Source of the DNA: an uncultured Candidatus Nemicrothrix sp. | GTDB lineage: Bacteria; Actinomycetota; Acidimicrobiia; Acidimicrobiales; Acidimicrobilacustridaceae | NCBI GenBank assembly: GCA_903827085.1 | Contig: CAIKHC010000365.1 | Location: 1-7,351 of the forward strand | Direction: 5' to 3' | Length of the DNA stretch: 7,351 bases | In this document: piece after piece, positions 1 to 6,144 of the stretch | How positions within the stretch are numbered: position 1 is the first letter of the stretch | Layout of the letters: each line of letters starts with the position of its first letter | Notes under the pieces: model-generated | Told to the model about the DNA's origin: nothing | What the model saw: the letters and a program-made list of their open reading frames with translations, nothing else | Database searches by the model: none | Translations under genes and position numbers: made by a program

Positions 1-520
1 CGTCGATCTTCTGATCTATGCCTCGGGCTTCGATGTTGCTGCAACTTACGACCGCCTTGGTTTTGATCCCAAGGGTCGCGGCGGCGTTTCGATGACCGAG
101 TCGTGGGGCGAGGGTCCGCACAGTCTCCATGGCGTGATGACTCGCGATTTCCCGAACCTTCTGATGATCAGCACCGTGCAGGGTGGTTTCGGAACCAACT
201 TCGTTCACTACCTCACCGAAACATCGAAGCATTGCGCCCACATCATCCGGATGTGTCTCGACGAAGACATCACGCAGATTGAACCGTCAGCCAATGCCGA
301 AGAAGATTGGTTCAACGTTCTTATGAGCAAGGTCATGGGTGTAGGCGTGTACAACGCGTCGTGCACCCCTGGTTATCTCAACCGGGAACAGGCCGCTGGT
401 GACATGAAGGGTGCACGTGCTGCATCGTTCATGGGCAGCGTTGAGGAATATGCCGATCACTTGATTGCATGGCGTGAAGCCGGCGAGCTTGTCGGAGTCG
501 AAGTCACCAAAGCGAAGTAG
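1..520 (+). CDS. Baeyer-Villiger-type flavin monooxygenase, C-terminal part (5' truncated by window edge)
   Basis: The frame is open from base 2 to the TAG at 518-520 and gives 172 C-terminal residues. The start of the gene lies outside the window. The first residues read VDLLIYASGFDV, which matches the D-x-(hydrophobic)-Y/A-T/S-G-F signature near the second dinucleotide-binding region of Baeyer-Villiger and related class B flavin monooxygenases. The following segment, with GPHSLHGVMTRDFPNL then GGFGTNFVHYLTETSKH, is the conserved C-terminal region of the cyclohexanone/phenylacetone monooxygenase group. Family members use FAD, NADPH and O2 to insert oxygen next to a ketone, giving an ester or lactone. 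The substrate cannot be read from this part. The gene ends 9 bp before the convergent hydrolase gene, and no strong terminator separates them. The family call is firm; the exact reaction is inferred. Confidence 0.88.
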   Translation, partial: VDLLIYASGFDVAATYDRLGFDPKGRGGVSMTESWGEGPHSLHGVMTRDFPNLLMISTVQGGFGTNFVHYLTETSKHCAHIIRMCLDEDITQIEPSANAEEDWFNVLMSKVMGVGVYNASCTPGYLNREQAAGDMKGARAASFMGSVEEYADHLIAWREAGELVGVEVTKAK

Positions 521-529
521 CGCTTCGAT

Positions 530-1801
530 TTAGAGGTCCTTCAGTTGGACCTTTGAATCGATTGCTGCAGATCGGTAGATGCCGCGTGCCATGTACGACG
601 CTTCGGACTTTCGTCGAGCGTCGTACACCGCAGCGCGCACCTGATGGCATCGCGCTGAATCGGGATCGGCCATCACGGCCATTTCAGCGAAGTGCGATGC
701 AAGACGAAGGTCGCCCTCTTCAGCGATCGCTTCTGCTCGTGCAGCGAGAACTTCGGCACCGCCGGCAAGAGCCGCTGTCTCGGCAGCGAGGGCGACATCG
801 GCAGCGGGCTTGAGGTTCGCGGGGTTGCCGTCGTACCAACCGCCATAAAGTCGCCAAATATTGCGCACTACGAATTCCGGTTCGTCATAGGACGGACGCA
901 AGTACGGAAGGTCGGCAAGTTCCTGCGGAAGTTTCACGGTGTGAATGACGTCGTTGAGCCGAGCGCCTGAGTTCATGAGTGCAAGTGTTTGTTCGTGCAG
1001 CGATTCGAGTGCTTCGGCGGTTTTGAGAAGTACTTCCGCAACCATGTCTTGACCGCCAACGGCAGGACCATGTGCGGGCAACAAAAGTTCCGGTTTCATT
1101 GCTGCCATGGCTCGAAGTGAAACCGCCCAGTCCCATGCGAAACGTTGGACTTTCTGCGGGTTACCGGCGTTGGGGAATTGCCAAATAAACAAGTCGCCAA
1201 CACAGATCGCACGCTTGTCGGGAATCCAGGCCCAGGTGTGGTCATCGGTTTCACCACGGGCATGGCGGAGATCGAATTCGGTGCCACCAATGGAGAGGTT
1301 GGTTGAGGCGCGATAGGTGAGTTCGGGGTAGATGAACTCACTCGGCCACGCTGGCTCGGGCAGACGGAACTGGCGCATGTTGATCCAGCCGTTGTAGCCG
1401 TTGGTCAACTGGTAACGATCGAAGCGATCGGGGATTGCTTCGTGGCCGACGTAACGAATTGGGCGGTCGCCGCGCGCTGCTGCTTCGGCGTCGAAAGCCT
1501 GCGCGCCCGTGACGTGATCGACATGTCCGTGCGTGTACACGGCGGTATGCACTGGTGAGTTGGACCAGGTTCGCAGCTCGGTGATCGCCTGCGGTGCAGA
1601 CATGTGATGCGACACGTCAAAGAGGACGATGCCTTCGTCGGTATCGAACGCCACGACGTTGCTGAACGCTTCGATGAGAACGACTCCATCAGCAACAACT
1701 GCTGCGCCGCCAGCGTTTTCGCTGAACAGCCCATTCATCGCAAGTGGTTCTTCGCCGGTGATCCAGCGCGCAGACCGCTCCAGCATTTCCTGACCGTCCA
1801 T
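530..1801 (-). CDS. MBL-fold metallo-hydrolase, alkylsulfatase-like, with C-terminal dimerization domain
   Basis: The protein has 423 residues and no signal peptide, so it is probably cytosolic. The metal-binding motif THGHVDH puts ligand candidates at H91, H93, D95 and H96. GETDDH follows at about 183-188, D203 in VGDLF, and H244 in LLPAHGP. After about residue 310, the stretch with RLYGGWYDGNPANL and the helical region with ADPDSARCHQ resembles the alkylsulfatase dimerization domain of SdsA1-like type III sulfatases. Those enzymes release sulfate from alkyl sulfates such as SDS. At 423 residues it is much shorter than SdsA1-type enzymes (over 600), so the substrate is uncertain; another ester or a lactone is possible. 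ATG at 1801 is chosen because GGGGAGG lies 4 nt upstream. The frame stays open to 2005, but the extra residues look non-coding and would overlap the next gene. The 5' end is duplicated at 5600-5746. Confidence 0.85.
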   Translation of the reverse strand: MDGQEMLERSARWITGEEPLAMNGLFSENAGGAAVVADGVVLIEAFSNVVAFDTDEGIVLFDVSHHMSAPQAITELRTWSNSPVHTAVYTHGHVDHVTGAQAFDAEAAARGDRPIRYVGHEAIPDRFDRYQLTNGYNGWINMRQFRLPEPAWPSEFIYPELTYRASTNLSIGGTEFDLRHARGETDDHTWAWIPDKRAICVGDLFIWQFPNAGNPQKVQRFAWDWAVSLRAMAAMKPELLLPAHGPAVGGQDMVAEVLLKTAEALESLHEQTLALMNSGARLNDVIHTVKLPQELADLPYLRPSYDEPEFVVRNIWRLYGGWYDGNPANLKPAADVALAAETAALAGGAEVLAARAEAIAEEGDLRLASHFAEMAVMADPDSARCHQVRAAVYDARRKSEASYMARGIYRSAAIDSKVQLKDL

Positions 1802-1834
1802 AGGACCTCCCCGTAGGCGATGATCCTCGCACAG
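1688..1834 (-). repeat. Direct repeat copy 1: 5' end and leader of the MBL hydrolase gene
   Basis: This segment aligns without gaps to 5600-5746 in the same orientation, with 125 of 147 positions identical by hand count (about 85%). It covers the first 38 codons of the hydrolase, its ATG, the GGGGAGG ribosome binding site and about 20 bases beyond. The similarity stops on the upstream side at the loop of the leader hairpin (1821-1842), and on the coding side just after codon 38. The intact gene carries this copy. Confidence 0.85.
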
Positions 1835-1842
1835 GAGGATCA
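1802..1842 (-). promoter_or_regulatory. Leader of the MBL hydrolase: hairpin followed by ribosome binding site
   Basis: Read on the minus strand, TGATCCTC and GAGGATCA (1821-1828 and 1835-1842 on the plus strand) form a perfect 8 bp inverted repeat with a 6 nt loop. Its downstream edge is about 8 nt before the Shine-Dalgarno GGGGAGG at 1806-1812, which decides the start at 1801. CCTCC in the first arm could pair either within this hairpin or with the GGAGG of the ribosome binding site, so a role in translation control is possible but speculative. There is no T-run, so it does not look like a simple terminator. Confidence 0.5.
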
Positions 1843-1921
1843 GCTGTGGAATGCCAAGGGCCTCCTTCCTCGGTGTAGTCGATTCATTTGCACGTATTGA
1901 GGCTTGTGTAAGGCTCTGTTT

Positions 1922-2260
1922 ATGAATGCAATGGGTTATGTCGGTGCGATCATCTCCATCGTTGCTGGATGTCTTGGACTCATCTGGCCAAAGCAAGTGA
2001 GCCAAAAAATCGGACTTCAGATTCCAGGGCGGCTCGGAAAATCTGAAGTACGCGCAACCTACGGAGGGCTTTTCATTGGCGCAGGTGTCGCCGTCATCTT
2101 GATCGCCAGCAGTGATGCTGCGCTCGTGCTCGGAGCGGCATGGGCCGGGGCTTTTATTGCGCGAGCAGTGTCATTCATCATTGATTCATCGCGTACAAAG
2201 GAGAACATCGTTGGCCTCCTGATCGAAGGCATGATGGCAGCGCTGTTGATTCTCGCCTGA
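1922..2260 (+). CDS. DUF4345-like small integral membrane protein
   Basis: The protein has 112 residues and four hydrophobic segments, at about 5-22, 47-63, 67-84 and 95-112. The pattern SEVRATYGGLFIG before helix 2, an arginine in helix 3 (FIARAVSFIID) and a glutamate in helix 4 (LLIEGMMAALL) match the layout of DUF4345 membrane proteins, whose function is unknown. ATG 1922 is preferred because TAAGG lies 8 nt upstream. A TTG at 1904 in the same frame has its purine-rich stretch too close, and ATG 1931 is also possible. The gene is divergent from the MBL hydrolase, 120 bp away, and convergent with the TetR gene, so it is probably a single-gene transcript. No functional link to its neighbours is evident. 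Confidence 0.75.
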   Translation: MNAMGYVGAIISIVAGCLGLIWPKQVSQKIGLQIPGRLGKSEVRATYGGLFIGAGVAVILIASSDAALVLGAAWAGAFIARAVSFIIDSSRTKENIVGLLIEGMMAALLILA

Positions 2261-2347
2261 GTAGTCAGGTGCGTTTTCGGCCGGTTACCGAGTCACGATT
2301 TCTACAGCCAACCTTCTGAAGTTCAACGATCTCCGCACTTGTGGCTG

Positions 2348-2926
2348 TCATTGCTGACGTTCAGATGTATCAGCTAGGACGAGACCAAACTGAGCAAGGT
2401 CACTGCACGCCGTCTCAATGTCATTGCTTGCTGCAAACTGCAACACCACTCCGTCGATTGCGGCCATTGTCATGCGCGCCAACTGCGGGCGTGATATCGC
2501 AGGTTCGTGACCCACAGCGTCTGCGATTGAATCGATGAGGTCCTGAGCGAGTCGGTAGTACTTCTCCTCGAGAATCTCAACGCGACGGTCGCCAGTTGGA
2601 TTGAGATCACGAAGTAAGACGCCGTACCGTTCATCTTCCAATAGGTCGGATACACGCTTCATGATGCCGATGATGCACGGGCCATATCCGGCATTCACAT
2701 CTAATCCATCGGCGACCAAGAAGCTCACCTCATCGATGAGTCGTTCGAAGGCAGCGAGCACAAGATCATCTAGCGACCCGAAGGTGTAGTGGATGGACGC
2801 AAGTGGCGCCTTGGCCTCGGCAGCAACTGACCGAGTTGTAACAAGCTCAAGGCCAGATTTCTGCAGAACCGCAATGGTCGCATTGATCAGTTGTTCCTTG
2901 CGGTCGACAGCACTGATGTAAGGCAC
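2348..2926 (-). CDS. TetR-family transcriptional repressor
   Basis: The product has 192 residues, a normal TetR length. The N-terminal DNA-binding domain is clear: RKEQLINATIAVLQKSG (about 9-25) is helix 1. The helix-turn-helix runs from about 29 to 50 (VTTRSVAAEAKAPLASIHYTFG), followed by LDDLVLAAFE, the usual start of helix 4. The rest is the variable helical ligand-binding and dimerization region. GTG 2926 is chosen because it gives the standard TetR N-terminus and lies exactly 7 nt after a TAGACT -10 element, implying a leaderless mRNA. The frame stays open to 3151 but would then run through the operator and into the P450 gene. It is divergent from the P450 and almost certainly controls it and itself through the palindromes at 2943-2992. 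The inducer is unknown. Confidence 0.88.
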   Translation of the reverse strand: MPYISAVDRKEQLINATIAVLQKSGLELVTTRSVAAEAKAPLASIHYTFGSLDDLVLAAFERLIDEVSFLVADGLDVNAGYGPCIIGIMKRVSDLLEDERYGVLLRDLNPTGDRRVEILEEKYYRLAQDLIDSIADAVGHEPAISRPQLARMTMAAIDGVVLQFAASNDIETACSDLAQFGLVLADTSERQQ

Positions 2927-2933
2927 GACCGCC

Positions 2934-2963
2934 AGTCTACGAAAGAGTTGGTCGCATGACCAA
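2934..2963 (-). promoter_or_regulatory. Predicted leaderless promoter of the TetR gene
   Basis: On the minus strand, the -35 TTGGTC (plus 2958-2963) and the -10 TAGACT (plus 2934-2939) are 18 bp apart. Seven nucleotides separate the -10 from the GTG at 2926, which places the transcription start at or next to the start codon. The -35 lies in the right arm of the perfect operator and the spacer covers the left arm, so the repressor should block its own promoter. Confidence 0.55.
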
Positions 2964-2968
2964 CTCTT
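2943..2968. promoter_or_regulatory. TetR operator site 1 (perfect inverted repeat)
   Basis: AAGAGTTGGTC, a 4 nt centre GCAT, then GACCAACTCTT: both 11 bp arms match perfectly. It sits midway between the divergent TetR and P450 genes and overlaps both predicted promoters. Its length and position are typical of a TetR-family operator. Binding itself is inferred. Confidence 0.8.
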
Positions 2969-2976
2969 GGTATTGT
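2948..2976 (+). promoter_or_regulatory. Predicted leaderless promoter of the P450-MFS unit
   Basis: The -35 TTGGTC (2948-2953) and the -10 TATTGT (2971-2976) are 17 bp apart. Seven nucleotides separate the -10 from the ATG at 2984, predicting a transcript that starts at the start codon. No Shine-Dalgarno sequence precedes that ATG, in keeping with a leaderless mRNA. Operator site 1 occupies the -35 and spacer. Confidence 0.6.
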
Positions 2977-2992
2977 TAGTCACATGACCAAC
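2975..2992. promoter_or_regulatory. TetR operator site 2 (imperfect copy over the P450 start)
   Basis: GTTAGTC, centre ACAT, then GACCAAC: the 7 bp arms have one mismatch, and the core is the same as site 1 (GTTGGTC-GCAT-GACCAAC). Its centre is 28 bp from that of site 1, and it lies over the predicted P450 transcription start and start codon. It would add repression of the P450 side only. Confidence 0.6.
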
Positions 2993-4306
2993 TTCACCAT
3001 GTCGGCATCGGATGTTCCCGTCAGCGAACAGGCGAGAGTCGCGATCGCAACATCGGCGCTGAATACCGTCTCCCGCGTAGGCAGGCGATTCGGCGATCCA
3101 TTTGCTGCGTTCGATGCTCCTGGCGGGCCTATTGATCGCGATGCTCTGCACAACGCATTACTCAAAGCAGGACCACTCGTGAAGAGCCGCTTCGGCGTCT
3201 ACCTCACGCCCAACCACGCTGGCTGTCATGCAGTGTTCACTTCTTCACATGCATCATCCAAGGTGACCCGACCGGAAAGCGCGATTGGTCGCCTTCTTGA
3301 ACCAACGTTACGTACCGGTCTTGGCTCACCACTTGATTCCTGGTTCATCACCATGGATGCACCCGACCACACCAGACTCAGGCGTCTTGTTCAACGCGGA
3401 TTCACTCCAAAGGCGATTGCCGACCACGAGGCACTAGTGCGCCGGACAGCAGACGAGTTGATAGGTGCGTTCCCTACCCACGGCGATATCGACGTCGTTG
3501 CCTCATTCGCACGACTCTTGCCCATGCGAGTTATCACTCGACTTCTCGGCGTTCCAGATTCCGACTTCGCAACATTTGATCGATGGGGCGAGCACTTGAT
3601 CATCGCACTTGATCGTCCGCGCTCTCTGCGAGATGCCACCGATGTTCACAACACCCTGATCGAGATGGACAAGATGTTTCGCGCACTCATCGCAGAAAGA
3701 CGTCGCCGTCCGGGCAATGACCTGATCTCAGTTCTCGCCGAAAAAGTCGATGGTGAACTACTCAGCGATGACGAGCTCGTGGGAACACTTTCGCTCCTAC
3801 TCATCGCTGGCTTTGAGACCACGGTAAATCTCATCGGAACAGGCACAGCCACTCTTGTTGGAAACCGAGATCAACTCGAACTGCTCGCTACTAGCCCCGA
3901 AACTCATCTCACCAACACTGTGGAAGAAGCACTGCGATACGAAAGTCCCGTGCAACTCACGGTGCGAAGAGCACTTGCACCGATTGAGATAGCAGAAGGC
4001 CATGTCATTCCTGCTGGCGTTGATGTCATCGCCGTCCTTGCCACCGCAAATCGCGATCCGCTTGTTTTTGAGAACCCAGAGAAGTTTGACATCACCCGAC
4101 CCAACTCGCGACGCCATCTTTCATTCGTCAATGGCCCTCACGCTTGTATCGGTGGAGCACTCGCCCGTCTGGAGGCACACGTTGCGTGGGAGTCGCTTAT
4201 CGATCACTTTCCCGACATCGATCGATGGCGGATAACAAGTGCTCCGACTTTTGGGACGAGTCAACTCATTCGTGGATACAAGCACCTGCCGATGCGTTTC
4301 GTGTAG
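2984..4306 (+). CDS. Cytochrome P450 (soluble, bacterial class)
   Basis: The protein has 440 residues and no membrane anchor. Landmarks in order: MDAPDHTRLRRLVQRGFTP, the C-helix region that contacts the heme propionates; A275-G-F-E-T-T280, the oxygen-activating I-helix motif; E315-A-L-R318, the ExxR pair of the K helix; ANRDP, then RHLSFVNGPHACIGGALAR with heme-ligand C388. The heme loop reads FVNGPHAC where many bacterial P450s have FGxGxHxC, a tolerated change. The enzyme would mono-oxygenate a small molecule using electrons from a ferredoxin and reductase, but neither is encoded here, so partners must come from elsewhere. ATG 2984 fits a leaderless start 7 nt after the -10; ATG 2999 is an alternative. 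The exporter follows after 42 bp, probably in the same transcript, under TetR control. The substrate is unknown. Confidence 0.93.
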   Translation: MTNFTMSASDVPVSEQARVAIATSALNTVSRVGRRFGDPFAAFDAPGGPIDRDALHNALLKAGPLVKSRFGVYLTPNHAGCHAVFTSSHASSKVTRPESAIGRLLEPTLRTGLGSPLDSWFITMDAPDHTRLRRLVQRGFTPKAIADHEALVRRTADELIGAFPTHGDIDVVASFARLLPMRVITRLLGVPDSDFATFDRWGEHLIIALDRPRSLRDATDVHNTLIEMDKMFRALIAERRRRPGNDLISVLAEKVDGELLSDDELVGTLSLLLIAGFETTVNLIGTGTATLVGNRDQLELLATSPETHLTNTVEEALRYESPVQLTVRRALAPIEIAEGHVIPAGVDVIAVLATANRDPLVFENPEKFDITRPNSRRHLSFVNGPHACIGGALARLEAHVAWESLIDHFPDIDRWRITSAPTFGTSQLIRGYKHLPMRFV

Positions 4307-4348
4307 GCGTCAAATAGCAAATCGTTGAAGTTGATTAGGCATCAAAAC

Positions 4349-5557
4349 ATGAAGAAGAAATCCCCAGTTGTCCTGCTTCAGATCTCAAACTTTGCTTCTG
4401 GGCTTGGCAATTCAATCGTCATGATCACAATCCCCTGGTTGATTCTTGAACGAACTGGTTCACCAGCCTTTGCTGGACTGGTTGCCGCAATATCGGCACT
4501 TCCCGGGATTCTTGTTTCACCTATCGGCGGTTGGATGGTTGATCACATCGGTCGTCGAGCTGTGAGTATTAGTGCAGACCTCCTCTCAGCAGTTTCCGTT
4601 GCGGCATTTCCAATTGTTGCCGCCACTTTCGGTTTATCTGATCTCTCCATTCTCCTCATCGCTTTGCTGGGCGCGACCTTTGACCCTGCCGGTTACACAG
4701 CTCGAAAAACTCTGCTTGCCGATGTAGCGATGGCTTCTGATGCTGACCTGGACCATCTCAATGGAATACATGACGGAACCATGGGAGTCGCATGGATTTT
4801 TGGTCCCGCAGTTGGTGCCGGATTGATTGCAAGCGTCGGCGCAGTGAACTCGTTTTGGTTTTCTGCAGCGTTGTTTCTCATCGCCGCTTTAGTGATTTCA
4901 TTCTTGCGAGTTGGAGATTCGGGCAAAGATTCCCGCGAACTTGCCAAGCTAACTGGTGAAAAAACAGATACGAGCTTGCGTATCGGCGCAAAGACTCTTT
5001 GGGATGACAAGTTGTTGAGGACGCTTAGTGTCGCGCTTTTGATAATTGCAGCTGTCTACCTACCAACTGAAGCTGTTGTTCTTCCAACGTATTTTGAAAA
5101 TGTTGATAATCCCAGTGGGCTTGGATTTGTTATCTCGGCCCTTGCCGCCGGTTCTGCAGTGGGGTCATTTGGATATGGATGGATCAGCGCTCGAGTTAAG
5201 AGAAAAACACTGATACGGATGATTCTCATGGGAAGTGCAGTCAGCATCATCCCAATGGCGTTTCTTCCTCCACTGCCCGTGTTGATGCTTGCTGGATTTC
5301 TTCTGGGATTGTCATGGGGTCCGTACAATCCACTCATAAGCACTTTGGTGCAACAAAGAGTGCCAGCACATTTACAGGGGCGAGTATTTGGTGTGCAAAC
5401 GGCAGTCTTTTATGCCGCGCCACCACTAGGAATGGTACTTGCGGGACTTTCAGTTGAAGCTTTTGGGATTCGAGCTACTTACATTGTGTTGGCAGGAGTA
5501 CTTTCCATAACTTCGATTCTTGTGTTGCTGACGAAATCCCTGCGTTCAAACTTCTAG
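4349..5557 (+). CDS. MFS exporter (drug/metabolite efflux, DHA3-like)
   Basis: This 402-residue protein is almost wholly hydrophobic, with about 12 predicted membrane helices and a charged central loop near 190-215 (DSGKDSRELAKLTGEKTD). The loop 2-3 signature of the major facilitator superfamily is G61-W-M-V-D65-H-I-G68-R-R70. A degenerate repeat of it, GWISARVKRKT, occurs at 277-287 in the second half, and QGRVFG at 343-348 is typical of DHA3-type efflux pumps. It would expel a small molecule in exchange for protons. ATG 4349 (MKKKSP) is chosen over an in-frame TTG at 4325; only a weak TTAGG precedes it, so translation may rely on the P450 transcript. Two 60-base rows sampled by eye (5041, 5461) have about 40% GC, against 68% in a row of the MBL gene (1441), suggesting foreign origin. 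It probably exports the P450's substrate or product. Confidence 0.88.
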   Translation: MKKKSPVVLLQISNFASGLGNSIVMITIPWLILERTGSPAFAGLVAAISALPGILVSPIGGWMVDHIGRRAVSISADLLSAVSVAAFPIVAATFGLSDLSILLIALLGATFDPAGYTARKTLLADVAMASDADLDHLNGIHDGTMGVAWIFGPAVGAGLIASVGAVNSFWFSAALFLIAALVISFLRVGDSGKDSRELAKLTGEKTDTSLRIGAKTLWDDKLLRTLSVALLIIAAVYLPTEAVVLPTYFENVDNPSGLGFVISALAAGSAVGSFGYGWISARVKRKTLIRMILMGSAVSIIPMAFLPPLPVLMLAGFLLGLSWGPYNPLISTLVQQRVPAHLQGRVFGVQTAVFYAAPPLGMVLAGLSVEAFGIRATYIVLAGVLSITSILVLLTKSLRSNF

Positions 5558-5599
5558 AGTCATTAGCGACTGGCCAAGCAGGAATGAAATGCATTTTGG
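5558..5599. other. Short intergenic junction between the MFS gene and the hydrolase remnant
   Basis: This 42 bp stretch holds no gene and no terminator with a T-run. A 10 bp palindrome AAATGCATTT lies at 5587-5596, right beside the point where the hydrolase homology breaks off. No transposon end or target-site duplication is recognisable, so the mechanism that formed the junction is not visible. Confidence 0.4.
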
Positions 5600-5746
5600 G
5601 TCGGTGACCACTGCGCCGCTACCGGCGTCTTCGCTGAAGAGGCCATTCATTGCGAGCGGTTCTTCGCCAGTGATCCAGCGCGCAGACCGTTCAAGCATTT
5701 CCTGACCGTCTATACGACCTCCCCGTAGGCCATGATCCTCGCACAG
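5600..5746 (-). pseudogene. Truncated remnant of a second MBL hydrolase gene (5' end only; direct repeat copy 2)
   Basis: The 147 bp align without gaps to 1688-1834 (about 85% identity). They retain the GGGGAGG ribosome binding site and codons for DGQEMLERSARWITGEEP and MNGLFSEDAG. The start codon has changed from ATG to ATA (plus 5711-5713), and homology stops after codon 38, where unrelated sequence runs on to a stop at 5546. Most codon differences are conservative, so this looks like a diverged paralogue that lost its 3' part rather than a fresh duplication. It begins 6 bp downstream of the toxin stop codon and lies between the toxin and the end of the MFS gene. An internal in-frame ATG could give a peptide of about 50 residues, but this is unlikely to be functional. 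Confidence 0.82.
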
Positions 5747-5751
5747 GGGAG

Positions 5752-6144
5752 TTAGGAGTTGTCGGGACCTCGGTGCTTGCCAATCCAACGGGTGAGATCA
5801 GATTGAGACATGACGCCGCTTGCGACATCAATAATCATGGAGACGGCAATTTCGGTACTGACGACCAGGTCGACATCGTTGAGACGGAGGAACATCACTG
5901 TCGCCATCCATGCCAGTCGTTTGTTCCCATCGGGCAGCGGATGATTTCGAGCGAGGTGAAGACAAAGAACAGCGGCCTTCTCTTCAAGGGTTGGGTAGAA
6001 ATCCTCTTCTCCGAATCCGGCCTGAGGCGCGTGGAGAGCGGAATCGAGAAGTTCGACGCGCGAGACATGCTGAATCGTCTGCACTTCAAGTCCAGTAACT
6101 GCCGATGCGATAAGAAGCCCCTCGGCGAGGGTGAGGTACCTCAT
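5752..6144 (-). CDS. doc: Doc-type (Fic-fold) toxin of a toxin-antitoxin pair
   Basis: The protein has 130 residues, the usual Doc length. The core motif H68-P-L-P-D72-G-N-K75-R76 is the Doc version of the Fic active site, with K in place of the second G of Fic HxFx(D/E)GNGR. P1 Doc uses this fold to phosphorylate elongation factor EF-Tu and stop translation, so the same role is likely here. The usual F of the motif is L, as I recall for many actinobacterial members. An N-terminal segment (YLTLAEGLLIASAVTG) and flanking helices also fit. The start overlaps the antitoxin stop by 4 bases (ATGA), implying translational coupling. The gene stops 6 bp before the hydrolase remnant. The family call is sound; toxicity is inferred. 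Confidence 0.9.
   Translation of the reverse strand: MRYLTLAEGLLIASAVTGLEVQTIQHVSRVELLDSALHAPQAGFGEEDFYPTLEEKAAVLCLHLARNHPLPDGNKRLAWMATVMFLRLNDVDLVVSTEIAVSMIIDVASGVMSQSDLTRWIGKHRGPDNS

Noticed and set aside
510..525. A small stem-loop (AAGCG/CGCTT) between the monooxygenase and hydrolase stops as a bidirectional terminator
   Set aside because: The stem has only 5 bp, the loop includes the stop codon, and there is only a short run of T, too weak to call.
1802..2005. A longer N-terminus (68 extra residues) for the MBL hydrolase, starting at 2005
   Set aside because: The extension has no family similarity, overlaps the DUF4345 gene, and the ATG at 1801 has its own strong ribosome binding site. 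Homology with the remnant copy also ends soon after the leader.
2304..2348. ACAGCCA...TGGCTGT between the DUF4345 and TetR ends as a terminator
   Set aside because: The 7 bp arms are 31 nt apart and no T-run follows; it is probably chance.
2927..3151. A longer N-terminus (75 extra residues) for the TetR protein
   Set aside because: It would translate through both operators and antisense to the P450 gene. TetR proteins normally begin just before helix 1, and GTG 2926 fits the -10 spacing.
5546..5788. An 80-codon minus-strand gene spanning the hydrolase remnant
   Set aside because: Its start would lie inside the toxin gene, the family start codon is ATA, and the last part is unrelated sequence after the break in homology.
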